Source: an uncultured bacterium (GTDB lineage: Bacteria; Planctomycetota; Phycisphaerae; Phycisphaerales; UBA1924). Taken from it: a stretch of 64,000 nt of DNA. Both the position numbers and the translations under genes were made by a program. Position 1 is the stretch's first letter; every line of letters begins with the position of its first letter. Shown piece after piece: positions 55,698 to 64,000 of the stretch. The notes under the pieces are model-generated. The model saw only the letters and a program-made list of their open reading frames with translations, made no database searches and was not told the origin of the DNA. The DNA lies in NCBI GenBank assembly GCA_903834785.1, contig CAILKP010000042.1:1-64000 (forward strand). Direction: 5' to 3'.

Positions 55698-57182
55698 TTA
55701 CCCGCCCACAACCTTGCCGGCTTCATCCAGAAGCTTCTCGGCCGTCCGCGCATCGGGTGCTTCGGCAATCAGCCGCATGATCGGTTCGGTGTTGCTCGCC
55801 CGCACGTGCAGCCATGCACGCTGGCTCTCGATGGCGATGCGCACACCGTCCTGCCGATCCACCTCGTGGCTGGCAAAGTGCTTGGCAAGGCGATCGAGGC
55901 CGGGCTTGGCGGCATCCTTGCTGGCCAGGTCCACCTTGCGCTTGACGATCGCGTAGGTCGGAATCTCGTCGACGATCTCGCTGAGCGGCTGCTCGCGCAG
56001 GGCCATGAGGCCCAGCACCAGAGCCATGCCCGAGAGCGAGTCGCGGATGAAGGTCATCGCCGGCCAGATGACGCCGCCGTTGCCCTCACCGCCGAACGGT
56101 GAGTCCAGGTGCTTCATCGCGGCCACCACGTTGGCCTCACCTACGGCGCTGCGGACCACGTGGGCACCGGCGGAGTTGGCCACATCTTCCAGCATGCGGC
56201 TGGTTGACAGGTTCACCACCAGCTTGTCACCCTTGTTGATCAGCCCCAGCTCGATGAGCGCCATGGCGCACAGCACCAGCGTGTATTCCTCGCCGATGTA
56301 GCGGCCGTTCTCATCGATCACGGCCAGACGGTCGGCATCGGGGTCCTGGGCCAGGCCGACGTGGGCCTTGTTCTTGCGGATCTGCTTGCACACGTCGGCC
56401 AGGTTCTCGCGCGTCGGCTCAGGGGTGTGGGGGAAGAGGCCGGTGGTGTCGCTGCCAAGGTGCGTCAGCTTCACGCCCAGCACATCCATCATCATGGCGC
56501 TCAGGCCAACGCCCGAGGCGTTGACCGAGTCGACCACAGCGCGGAACTTGGCCTTCTCGATCTTCTTCTTGAGCTTGAGATCCTTGAGCAGCTCGGTGAG
56601 CTTGACGCCGTGGAAGCCCACCAGCTCGGGGGCCTCGGTCACGGTGCCCAGCTCGTTCCACGGGTTGCACCCGGCGCTGCCGGTTGAACCGAAGGCCTTG
56701 ATGATCGCATCTGCCGCACCCTTGTCCGGCGCGCTGGCGCACGAGCCCCAGGCGCCCGGCGCCGTCAGTTTGACGATCGGCTTGATGCCGTTCCACTGCT
56801 GCGGGTTGTGGCTGGCGGTCAGCACCAGGCCGGCGGCACCGATCTCATCGGCCAGCACGCCCACCGTCGGGGTCATCGCCACGCCCACATCCAGCACATC
56901 GCAGCCGGCACCCAGCAGGCCCGCCACCGCCGCGTGCTTGACCATTTCCCCGCCGGCGCGCCCGTCGCGACCGACGACTACGAGCGGCCGGCCGCCGGCA
57001 TCCGCCTGTGCGTTCTTGCCCGCCTTCTTACCCGCTTTGGCCTTCTTGCCCGCACCGCTCGCCTGGGCTGCGGTCACATACCGCCCCACCGCACCGGCGA
57101 AACGACTCGCCACCTCAGGAGTCAGCGAAGTTCCCACCACACCGCGGCAGCCGGAAATCGAGAGCATCAGCGCATCGGACAT
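55698..57182 (-). CDS. Phosphohexomutase (phosphomannomutase/phosphoglucosamine mutase type)
   Basis: Protein of 494 residues; AAGGAG lies upstream. The active-site phosphoserine loop is LTASHNPQQWNGIK, the metal loop is DPDADRLAVID, the sugar-binding loop is GGEGNGGVIWP, and the distal phosphate loop is RASNTEPIMRL. A Lys/Gly/Ala-rich insertion (KKAKAGKKAGKNAQ, about 46-60) interrupts domain 1. Its position 96 bases behind the GDP-mannose pyrophosphorylase gene points to phosphomannomutase, making mannose 1-phosphate for the neighbour, but GlmM activity cannot be excluded. Confidence 0.9.
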   Translation of the reverse strand: MSDALMLSISGCRGVVGTSLTPEVASRFAGAVGRYVTAAQASGAGKKAKAGKKAGKNAQADAGGRPLVVVGRDGRAGGEMVKHAAVAGLLGAGCDVLDVGVAMTPTVGVLADEIGAAGLVLTASHNPQQWNGIKPIVKLTAPGAWGSCASAPDKGAADAIIKAFGSTGSAGCNPWNELGTVTEAPELVGFHGVKLTELLKDLKLKKKIEKAKFRAVVDSVNASGVGLSAMMMDVLGVKLTHLGSDTTGLFPHTPEPTRENLADVCKQIRKNKAHVGLAQDPDADRLAVIDENGRYIGEEYTLVLCAMALIELGLINKGDKLVVNLSTSRMLEDVANSAGAHVVRSAVGEANVVAAMKHLDSPFGGEGNGGVIWPAMTFIRDSLSGMALVLGLMALREQPLSEIVDEIPTYAIVKRKVDLASKDAAKPGLDRLAKHFASHEVDRQDGVRIAIESQRAWLHVRASNTEPIMRLIAEAPDARTAEKLLDEAGKVVGG

Positions 57183-57225
57183 AACTCAACTCCTTGCATC
57201 AACTACAAACTCATCACTCTCTCGC

Positions 57226-57248
57226 GGCGGCACGCTCCACGTGCCGCC
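57226..57248. repeat. Hairpin between the two GDP-mannose genes
   Basis: GGCGGCACG (57226-57234), a 5-base loop and CGTGCCGCC (57240-57248) are perfect complements in the gap between the two minus-strand genes. No T-run follows, so it may be an mRNA processing or attenuation element rather than a terminator. Confidence 0.6.
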
Positions 57249-57278
57249 CGTTGGTTCATCCCCATCCCGCCCCGGCGG

Positions 57279-58397
57279 TTACTTCAGCCCATCGGTCAGC
57301 TTGCCGTGCACCAGCTTCAGTTCCTCGGCCTTGCTCCGCGGCATCACCAGCGTCGCATCGGGCGTGTGCACCACAATCAGGTCGTCGCAGCCCAGCAGCG
57401 CCACCGTGTGCTTGGGGTCGCTGGAGACCACCAGCGAGTTCTTCGTGTTCACCAGCAGCGACGTCGCCTCGGTGCTCTCGCCGCCCAGGCTGTTGCCAGC
57501 GGCGTCCTTGGTCAGCGTTTCGCCGTAGCTGGGCCACGAGCCGACATCCAGCCAGTGCACATCCGCCAGCACCGTGCACACCTGCACCGTTTTGTCGGTG
57601 CTCGCTGGTTCCATCACGGCGTAGTCCACGCTGATCTTCGGCAGCGTGGGATAGATCTCGCCGAGCACCTTGGCCTGATTCGGTGTGCCCCAGGCCGCCT
57701 GAATCTTCATCAGCCCCTCGTAGCTCTCGGGCTTGAACCGCTTGATGCAGTCCAGCACGGTCGCCGCACTCCAGACGAACATGCCCGCGTTCCACGAGTA
57801 CAAGCCCGACTGCACGTAGGCCTGCGCCCGCTCGATGTTGGGCTTCTCGACATACCGCGCCACGCGGTACGCCAGGCCCTTGGCTCCTGGCACGGCGGAG
57901 ATCTCGGCCCCGCGCTCGATATAGCCAAAGCCCGTCGCCGGATATGTCGGCTTGATCGAGAACGTCACCAGCCGCGTCGGGTCGGCCTCTACCAGCCGGA
58001 ACCCAAGCTCCATCCGCTGGCGGAACACATCCGCCGGCTCGATGACGTGGTCTGCGGTCAGCACCGCGAACACCGCCTGCGGGTCCAGCTTGGCCAGCAC
58101 CGCCGCGGTGAAGCCCACCGCGTTGACCGTGTCCCGTGCCGCGGGCTCACCGAGGATCTGCGCATCACCAAACTGCGGCAGCACACTTCGGATCGGCTCG
58201 CGATACCCCTCACCGGTGCAGATGTAACGCCGATCCTGAGGCACCAGACCATCCAACCGGCTGGCGGCCAGCTCGATCAGACTGACCACCTTGCCATCGC
58301 GCGGGATCAGCGGCAGCAGCTGCTTGGGCTTGGCGTTGCGGCTCATCGGCCACAGTCGAGTACCGGCGCCGCCGGCCATGATCATCGCGTATCGCAT
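57279..58397 (-). CDS. manC: Mannose-1-phosphate guanylyltransferase
   Basis: Protein of 372 residues, the length of the ManC pyrophosphorylase domain without the fused isomerase. MAGGAGTRLWPMSRNAKPKQLL (nucleotide-binding loop), EPAARDTVNAV, LTADHVIEP and FVEKPN-like RYVEKPNIERAQ are family motifs, and YSWNAGMFVW completes the active site. It makes GDP-mannose from mannose 1-phosphate and GTP for surface glycans. First gene of a probable two-gene operon. Confidence 0.94.
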   Translation of the reverse strand: MRYAMIMAGGAGTRLWPMSRNAKPKQLLPLIPRDGKVVSLIELAASRLDGLVPQDRRYICTGEGYREPIRSVLPQFGDAQILGEPAARDTVNAVGFTAAVLAKLDPQAVFAVLTADHVIEPADVFRQRMELGFRLVEADPTRLVTFSIKPTYPATGFGYIERGAEISAVPGAKGLAYRVARYVEKPNIERAQAYVQSGLYSWNAGMFVWSAATVLDCIKRFKPESYEGLMKIQAAWGTPNQAKVLGEIYPTLPKISVDYAVMEPASTDKTVQVCTVLADVHWLDVGSWPSYGETLTKDAAGNSLGGESTEATSLLVNTKNSLVVSSDPKHTVALLGCDDLIVVHTPDATLVMPRSKAEELKLVHGKLTDGLK

Positions 58398-58699
58398 CGG
58401 GCCGAGGGTATCGGACGTTTGCCCCCCAGAATTGACCGAGCGACCCTGAAATCAACTGGTCTGGAGGCCACCCCGCAACAACACCCCCCGCGAACCGGGC
58501 CGGTGATGGCGGCGAACGGCCGAAGTGGGGCCCGCAATGGGCTGAAACCTGAGTTTGGAGGGGTACGGGTCGGGAGTCGTCCAAAATACCCAACCGTTGT
58601 TCTCGGTCCCGGTACACTTCCCGCCCCGGTTCAGGGGTGCACCCAGCGGGAGATTCGTGGGCCGCAGGTGCGATCGTTCCCGGATTGCTTGGAGTAACC
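58398..58699. other. Divergent intergenic region
   Basis: About 300 bases between manC (minus) and the metalloprotease (plus). No gene is supported. It should contain both promoters, but I see no convincing -35/-10 pair. TTGGAG lies six bases before the metalloprotease start. Confidence 0.5.
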
Positions 58700-61600
58700 A
58701 TGTCGCAGACTGTCCGCTTTGCCGCACCGTGGCTTGCGATGGCCTTGGCCGTCGCCGCCGGTTCCACCGTGTCCCTTGGTCAGGATGGCGGGCCGCCGGG
58801 CGGGCCGCCGGGTGCGCCCAAGCAGGATTTCCCTCCCTTTGCCGAGGTGATCAAGGACTTCACCAAGGTGGTCTCCACCACCGACGGCGAGCAGCCCCTG
58901 TACACGCTGTACATCCGCGAGAAGGACCAGCAGCTCCTCCTGGAGCTCCCGCGTGAGTTTGCCCGCCAGAAGTACCTCTTTGCCATGACCGTCAGCACGG
59001 GCGAGGCCTTCGCCGGCCTCCAGGGCCCGGACCTGTACGTGTACTGGAAGCGCTTCGACAAGCGCCTGGCCCTGATTGAGCCCCAGATCACCGTCCGCTC
59101 CACCGGCGATGCCGAGAGCAAGACCGGCGTCGACCGCGTCTTTACCGACCGCGTCCTGCTGGATGTGCCGATCGTCTGCATCGGCCCCGGTGGCGGCCCG
59201 GTCATCGATGCCGATGCCCTGTTTGCCCAGCAGGCCGGCCGGTTCTTCGGTGCCGCCGCGGCAGGTGCCAACCCCACGCTCTCGGTCATCAAGAAGGCCA
59301 AGGCTTTCCCGCGCAACGCCGAGATCGCCTTTGAGATGCCCACCGGCGGCGGCGCACTCAAGACCTTCTACTACTCGCTGAACCTCGTCCCTGATTCCTC
59401 AGGCTACCAGCCCCGCGTGGCCGACGAGCGCGTCGGCTACTTCCAGACCTGGTTCCGCGACCTTGGTAAGTTCAAGGACGAGGAGAAGTGGGTCCGCTAC
59501 ATCAACCGCTGGCACGTGGAAAAGGCCGAGCCCAAGCTCAAGCTCAGCCCGCCGAAGAACCCGATCGTGTTCTACGTCGAGCACACCGTCCCCGTCCGCT
59601 ACCGCCGCTTCGTCCGCGACGGCGCGCTCTACTGGAACAAGGCCTTTGAGAAGGTCGGCGTCACCGACGCCATCGAGGTCTACTTCCAGGACAAGGCCAC
59701 CGGCTCGCACATGGACAAGGACCCCGAGGATGCGCGGTACAACTTCCTGCGCTGGGTCACCAACGACATCGCCACCGCCATCGGCCCCTCCCGCGCTCAC
59801 CCGCTGACGGGCCAGATTCTCGATGCCGACGTCGTCCTGACCGACGGCTGGATCCGCGCCTTCTGGTTCCAGAGCAACGAGATCATCCCCGACATCGTCA
59901 CCCGCGGCATGAGCGATGCCGAGGTCTCATGGATGAACCGCAACCCGCAGTGGGACCCGCGCGTCCGCCTGGCACCCGCCGAGCAGCGCGAGATCGTCGC
60001 CATGGCCAACCTCCGCCAGGAGGCCGAGAAGCTGCAGCGCGGCGTCGCCCGCTTCGGCGGCTGGCCCGCCGGCAGCCAGCCCGGCAACTCCGCATCAGAC
60101 AACACCACCCGTGAGGCCAACCTGCTGACGCTGGGCCACACGCCCGGCCGCCGCATGACCGCCTGGGACTGCATGGCGGCCCAGGGCAAGGCCTTTGACA
60201 TGTCCGTCAGCCGCATGTACTTCGAGCTCGCCGAGATCATGAACGATGCCGAGCAGCCCGACGAGCCGGCTGACAAGGCCGATGACAAGAAGTCCGACGA
60301 CAAGAAGGACGCCAAGAAGGAGAAGCCCGATCTCCTCGACGGCATCCCCGAGTGGTTCATCTCTCAGGCCCTGGCTGATCTGACCGCCCACGAAGTCGGC
60401 CACACCCTCGGCCTGCGCCACAACTTCAAGGCCTCGGCCGCCTACACCTCCAAGCAGGTCAACAGCGAGGACTTCAAGGGCAAGAAGCCCTTTGCCACCA
60501 GCGTCATGGACTACAACCCCATCAACGTCAACTTTGACAGGGGGCTCGTCCAGGGCGACTACAACATGCTCAACATCGGTGCCTACGACATGTGGGCCAT
60601 CGAGTACGGCTACGGCTTCGGTGACCCCAAGAAGGTCGCCAGCCGCGCCGCCGAGCCCGAGCTGCAGTTCGGCTCCGACGAGGACGCCGGCGGCATCGAT
60701 GCCTCCATCCGCCGCTACGACCTGTTCACCGATCCCATCGAGTACGCCCGCAACCGCTACGAACTGGCCAAGTTCGCCCGCGGTCGCATCCTCGACAAGT
60801 TCGTCAAGGAAGGCCAGTCCTGGGCCAAGGCTCGCCGCGGCTACGCGACGACCCTGAACATGCAGAACGACGCCGTGTCGATCATGACCAACTGGGTCGG
60901 CTCGGCCTACATCCGCCGTGATCGCAAGGGCGACCCCGCCGGCCGCCCGCCACTGGAAGTCGTCCCCGCCGAGCAGCAGCGTGCCGCGCTGAAGTTCGTC
61001 ATGGAGACGGCCTTCAAGGACGAGTCGTACGGCCTGACCCCCGAACTGCTCAAGTACCTGACCATCGACCGCTTCGAGGACCCCGGCGCAGGCCGCGGCA
61101 ACCCCGACTGGCCGATTCACGATCAGATCGGCGGCGTCCAGGCCGGCACCCTCTCCGGCCTGATCAACCCCGTCCGCCTCGCCCGCGTCTACGACAACGA
61201 GATGCGTGTCCCGGCCGATCAGGACGCCCTGACCGTCACCGAGATGCTCGACAGCGTGACTGACTTCATCTTCAGCGAGCTCAAGGACCTCTCCGGCGGC
61301 ACGCCCCGCAAGCCCTCCATCACCTCGCTCCGCCGCGGCCTGCAGCGCGAGCTCATCGAGCGTCTGATCGACCTGACCGTCAGCAAGACGCCCGGTGAGG
61401 CCGGCAAGCTCATCAGCACGCTGGCCAGCGCCAAGCTCAAGGACCTGCGGACCCGTATGGACGGCTACCTCAAGGCCGGCAACATCGACACCTACACCAA
61501 GGCCCACCTGGCCGAGGCCGCCAAGCGCATCGATAAGGCGCTCGACGGCACCTACATCTACAACCAGCCCGCCGGCGGCCTGGGCGGCTTCCCCTTCGGC

Positions 61601-61729
61601 ATGCTCTTCGGCGCCGACGGCCGTCCGATCGCTCCGGCCTCCTCGCCCTCGCCATCCGGCACCGGCACCGGCCGCAGCGGTGACAACGACCCGGGCCAGG
61701 CCATCCCCGGCGAGCCCTCGATGCGCTGA
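58700..61729 (+). CDS. Large exported zinc metalloprotease (DUF5117/DUF4953 type)
   Basis: Protein of 1009 residues, signal peptide MSQTVRFAAPWLAMALAVAAG. The catalytic motif is TAHEVGHTLGLRHNF (HExxHxxGxxH, near 565-580), the metzincin-type zinc site of this family. SVMDYNPIN 50 residues later is the expected Met-turn-like segment. A charged linker (DEPADKADDKKSDDKKDAKK and onward) precedes the catalytic helix. The Pro/Gly-rich N-terminus and a Ser/Gly/Thr-rich C-terminus suggest a secreted enzyme. Substrate unknown. A terminator follows at 61797. Confidence 0.9.
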   Translation: MSQTVRFAAPWLAMALAVAAGSTVSLGQDGGPPGGPPGAPKQDFPPFAEVIKDFTKVVSTTDGEQPLYTLYIREKDQQLLLELPREFARQKYLFAMTVSTGEAFAGLQGPDLYVYWKRFDKRLALIEPQITVRSTGDAESKTGVDRVFTDRVLLDVPIVCIGPGGGPVIDADALFAQQAGRFFGAAAAGANPTLSVIKKAKAFPRNAEIAFEMPTGGGALKTFYYSLNLVPDSSGYQPRVADERVGYFQTWFRDLGKFKDEEKWVRYINRWHVEKAEPKLKLSPPKNPIVFYVEHTVPVRYRRFVRDGALYWNKAFEKVGVTDAIEVYFQDKATGSHMDKDPEDARYNFLRWVTNDIATAIGPSRAHPLTGQILDADVVLTDGWIRAFWFQSNEIIPDIVTRGMSDAEVSWMNRNPQWDPRVRLAPAEQREIVAMANLRQEAEKLQRGVARFGGWPAGSQPGNSASDNTTREANLLTLGHTPGRRMTAWDCMAAQGKAFDMSVSRMYFELAEIMNDAEQPDEPADKADDKKSDDKKDAKKEKPDLLDGIPEWFISQALADLTAHEVGHTLGLRHNFKASAAYTSKQVNSEDFKGKKPFATSVMDYNPINVNFDRGLVQGDYNMLNIGAYDMWAIEYGYGFGDPKKVASRAAEPELQFGSDEDAGGIDASIRRYDLFTDPIEYARNRYELAKFARGRILDKFVKEGQSWAKARRGYATTLNMQNDAVSIMTNWVGSAYIRRDRKGDPAGRPPLEVVPAEQQRAALKFVMETAFKDESYGLTPELLKYLTIDRFEDPGAGRGNPDWPIHDQIGGVQAGTLSGLINPVRLARVYDNEMRVPADQDALTVTEMLDSVTDFIFSELKDLSGGTPRKPSITSLRRGLQRELIERLIDLTVSKTPGEAGKLISTLASAKLKDLRTRMDGYLKAGNIDTYTKAHLAEAAKRIDKALDGTYIYNQPAGGLGGFPFGMLFGADGRPIAPASSPSPSGTGTGRSGDNDPGQAIPGEPSMR

Positions 61730-61796
61730 GTCGTAGTGACTCCGCACATCCGGGCAGGACGGTCGCCATCCTGCCTGACAACGTGATAGCAACTGC

Positions 61797-61829
61797 AACC
61801 CCTCGGGCCGCCCCGAGGGGTTGTTGTTT
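61797..61829. terminator. Bidirectional terminator after the metalloprotease gene
   Basis: A perfect 11-bp stem AACCCCTCGGG (61797-61807) and CCCGAGGGGTT (61812-61822) with loop CCGC is followed by GTTGTTTC. A smaller hairpin (GGCAGGA 61753-61759, TCCTGCC 61769-61775) precedes it. The convergent gene ends at 61874. Confidence 0.88.
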
Positions 61830-61873
61830 CTGCCTTCATCTTCCGAGTGCGGGCCTCGTGCTGCCCGGCCGTG

Positions 61874-64000
61874 TTACCGCCGGTCGGCCCGCATGGCTGC
61901 GGGTTCCGCACCGCGTGCCGCATCGGCCACCGCAGCGTTGTCGGCACCGTCGATCACTCCGTCGCGGTTTGCATCGCGCGGTCGGATCAGCGAGGTGCTC
62001 GCACCCACCACCACGCCGCGGGTCTGGATGTACACATCCTCGATGTCGATGCGACCGTCGTTGTTGCAGTCGGCATCGGCGCCCGCGCTGCGGTCGGTCA
62101 TCGCTGCGTGCAGGATCATCTGGTCGTCGTAGTTCACCACGCCGTCGCCGTTGAGGTCCCACAGATTCAGCAGCGTGCCAGCAGCGGGGGGGCTGGCCGG
62201 TGCCGGGTTGAAGGGGTTGCCTCCGGTATAGCACGCCACCAGCCGCGCCAGATCGCGCCCATCGACCACGCCATCCTCACCAAACTTAAACCGCCGGAAC
62301 TCGGCGATCAGCATCGTCTGGTCGGCCGCATCGATGAAACCTGAGCCGTCGAGGTCGTACCGCGCGGTGGCCGTCTGCACCGCAATCGGCATTCCCGGCG
62401 GGTTGGCCGTGGCCAGCAGGCTGCTCATCAGTGCCAGGTCGCGAGCATCGATGTATCCGTCGCGGTTGATGTCTCCCCGCTGCGGCACGGCCACCGTGTC
62501 AATCCACGTCCGCAGCATCGTCAGCATCGACGGGTTGGCGATGAACGTGTTGGCCTCGAACCACGAGAAGTCCTCGATGCCGCGTGCCCGCGCCGCGTTG
62601 AGCTGGGCCGTCACGGTCGGCCGCGTGCCGCTGGTCAGGTTCGCCAGCCCGGCGATAAGCCGCCGCCCGGGTACGGCCACCTGACCGCGCTGCAGATCCG
62701 TCGTGATCGCCGAAGCCGTCGAGAAGTACGACATCACAAAGAAGTGGTCCGTCCCGCTCTGGCGTCCCCAGTTCGGCAGGTCGATCATCTTGCTCGTGTG
62801 CGTGCTGCCCGACCAGTCGGCAAAGGCAACTGCCGCCATCGGCATCGTCGGCGATGTCCCGCGCACGGCCTCGCGCAGCTGCCGCAGCGCCTCAGTCACG
62901 TTGCCGCGGTTCCACGTCAGCCAGCGCGTCGGCGGGCTCGCGCCGCCGGCACCCACCTCCGTGATCGGGTCCACACCGTACTGCGTCTGGTACGCGGTGC
63001 GTGCCCAGGTGTCAAAGCTCCATGGTGCCACGCCGCCACCAGCCAGCGGGAAGAAGTGGTAGTCCGCCTGAATGCTCTCCAGCCCGGGGTAGCGCTGGGC
63101 GAGTGCACCGAAGTAGGTGTTCAGCACGCTGCGCACGCCCGGGTTGCCGAGGTTCACAAACCGCTGATCGGCGATGTCGCCGGTGGAGGTGTTCGCCGCA
63201 TCGCGGTGCTTGACGACAAAGCCCGGGTTCGCCGCCAGCAGGGCCGACGGGCTGGTTCCGTAGTCCAAATATCCCGTCTCGCACCAGGCGTGCACCCGCA
63301 CGCCGTACTTGGCCGCCACCGGGATGGCCTGCGCCAGATAGTCATAGCCAAAACGGCTCGGCATCGCGCCGGTCAGGCCAGTGTCGCGACCCCAGTACAG
63401 CGTCTCTAAGTACAGGTCCTGAATGCCCGCCGCGGCGATCTGCGCGACAATCGTCTCCAGTGCGGCAATCGTGCTCGGCGGCCGCAGCCACGCCCCGCGG
63501 ATCGGCCGCGTCACGCGGTCAGGAATCGCGGTGTTGATCCGGATGCCCAAGTTCGTCGACACCGGCCGGAACGAGCCATCCGACGGGCGGTTCTGCTGAA
63601 TCGTGCCCGAATCGTTCTGGTACACAAAGCTTGTCGAGCCGCCACCGTCGAGGTTGATCGCGCGGTAGCACCCGCGGGCGATCAGTTGGTCGGCCACTTC
63701 CGGCAGCGTCATGCCCACGCTCCAGCCGGTCTGCCGCCCGTCGATGACGAAGATGAACATCGTCGTCCCGCTGCGGTTGATGCCGATCGCCGTGCGCGGG
63801 TTGCGCACCAGCGGGTCCACCCGCGCCGTCGCGCCGGTGTTCACACCGTCAGTCACCAGCAGTGTTCCCGGGTCGGTGTCAGTCGTGCTCGGCCCCACGC
63901 CCGCAATCGCGGTCCGCACGCCGGCAAGCTGCGTCGCAGCGATGTTGCCGACCCGCGCGCCGCGCCAGGCATCAAACACAATCGCCGGGTCCGGTGCACC
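61874..64000 (-). CDS. Phosphodiester glycosidase/GHL10/dockerin protein, N-terminus beyond window
   Basis: At least 708 residues; the frame is open through the right edge. The visible start (about 1-160) is a NAGPA-type phosphodiester glycosidase domain, with RTAIGINRSGTTMFIFVIDG and YRAINLDGGGSTSFVY as its core. A glycoside-hydrolase-like GHL10 domain follows (about 165-500), with RGAWLRPPSTIAALETIVAQ, GIQDLYLETLYWG and YGVRVHAWCETGYLD. The last 200 residues hold several EF-hand-like dockerin repeats (GDINRDGYIDARDLAL, DLDGSGFIDAADQT, DLNGDGVVNYDDQ, DANRDGVIDGAD). It is probably a secreted multi-domain glycan-active protein. Confidence 0.85.
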   Translation of the reverse strand, partial: GAPDPAIVFDAWRGARVGNIAATQLAGVRTAIAGVGPSTTDTDPGTLLVTDGVNTGATARVDPLVRNPRTAIGINRSGTTMFIFVIDGRQTGWSVGMTLPEVADQLIARGCYRAINLDGGGSTSFVYQNDSGTIQQNRPSDGSFRPVSTNLGIRINTAIPDRVTRPIRGAWLRPPSTIAALETIVAQIAAAGIQDLYLETLYWGRDTGLTGAMPSRFGYDYLAQAIPVAAKYGVRVHAWCETGYLDYGTSPSALLAANPGFVVKHRDAANTSTGDIADQRFVNLGNPGVRSVLNTYFGALAQRYPGLESIQADYHFFPLAGGGVAPWSFDTWARTAYQTQYGVDPITEVGAGGASPPTRWLTWNRGNVTEALRQLREAVRGTSPTMPMAAVAFADWSGSTHTSKMIDLPNWGRQSGTDHFFVMSYFSTASAITTDLQRGQVAVPGRRLIAGLANLTSGTRPTVTAQLNAARARGIEDFSWFEANTFIANPSMLTMLRTWIDTVAVPQRGDINRDGYIDARDLALMSSLLATANPPGMPIAVQTATARYDLDGSGFIDAADQTMLIAEFRRFKFGEDGVVDGRDLARLVACYTGGNPFNPAPASPPAAGTLLNLWDLNGDGVVNYDDQMILHAAMTDRSAGADADCNNDGRIDIEDVYIQTRGVVVGASTSLIRPRDANRDGVIDGADNAAVADAARGAEPAAMRADRR

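Noticed and set aside
62186-62195. CAGCGGGGGG as another copy of the polar motif
   Set aside because: The same CAGC variant also occurs at 8629-8638 in the wrong orientation, so this variant is not informative and was not counted.

Overview
This window looks like chromosomal DNA from a GC-rich member of the Planctomycetota, most likely class Phycisphaerae. The evidence is a set of lineage-typical protein families: dockerin-like C-terminal tails of the DGTVDGSDFIAFINAF type ending in Gly-Cys, a planctomycete-type secreted cytochrome (DUF1587/1592/1588/1585) paired with a Tat-exported DUF1552 protein, a PEP-CTERM protein, and many exported proteins with a YQG..L N-terminal module. This assignment is an inference from gene content; there is no rRNA here to test it.

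Layout, left half (1-35.5 kb). The left edge cuts an IS110-family transposase on the minus strand, followed by its non-coding upstream end (large perfect hairpin) and an 8-bp tandem repeat. Four tandem paralogous membrane proteins follow (1.2-6.5 kb). They have a rhomboid fold but appear to lack the catalytic Ser and, in three copies, the His. Then come a Sel1-repeat protein, tRNA-Ser(TGA), a WYL regulator, an exported YQG-module protein, a LysM/L,D-transpeptidase, an Lhr-type helicase, tryptophan 2,3-dioxygenase, a PQQ-type sugar dehydrogenase with dockerin tail, a second YQG protein with a glycine-rich domain, and an Xaa-Pro aminopeptidase. A lipoprotein lies between repeated GNRA-loop hairpins, followed by an MlaD/MCE protein. 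A plus-strand run holds a sugar-nucleotide epimerase, a lipoprotein, a rhodanese, an SPFH-GYF protein and a zinc-ribbon membrane protein. The half ends with a PEP-CTERM protein, GatA, an SDR, a secreted nuclease with dockerin tail, and gamma-glutamyltransferase.

Right half (35.5-64 kb). Nudix hydrolase, solo ParB, a P1B-4 metal ATPase, a HARE-HTH/coiled-coil protein with a strong terminator, a small lipoprotein, a GT2 glycosyltransferase, a PilZ protein, the cytochrome/DUF1552 pair, a GNAT enzyme, pyruvate phosphate dikinase, an HDOD protein, a dockerin-tailed exported protein, a phytase-like esterase, an unknown HTH protein, an orphan Imm53-like protein, and a manC plus phosphohexomutase pair (GDP-mannose supply). 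A large zinc metalloprotease follows, and a partial phosphodiester glycosidase/GHL10/dockerin protein is cut by the right edge.

Two sequence-level signals stand out. First, base composition flips near 35.5 kb: the plus strand is G-rich to the left and C-rich to the right, whichever strand the genes use, as expected at a replication-terminus-like point or an inversion joint. Second, a C-rich 10-mer, CCCCCCACTG, occurs six times exactly, all between 23.8 and 40.5 kb. It lies on the plus strand left of the flip and on the minus strand right of it, and it is read in several frames. This polarity suggests a directional chromosome-maintenance motif. The four tandem inactive rhomboids are the other candidate for an undescribed system.
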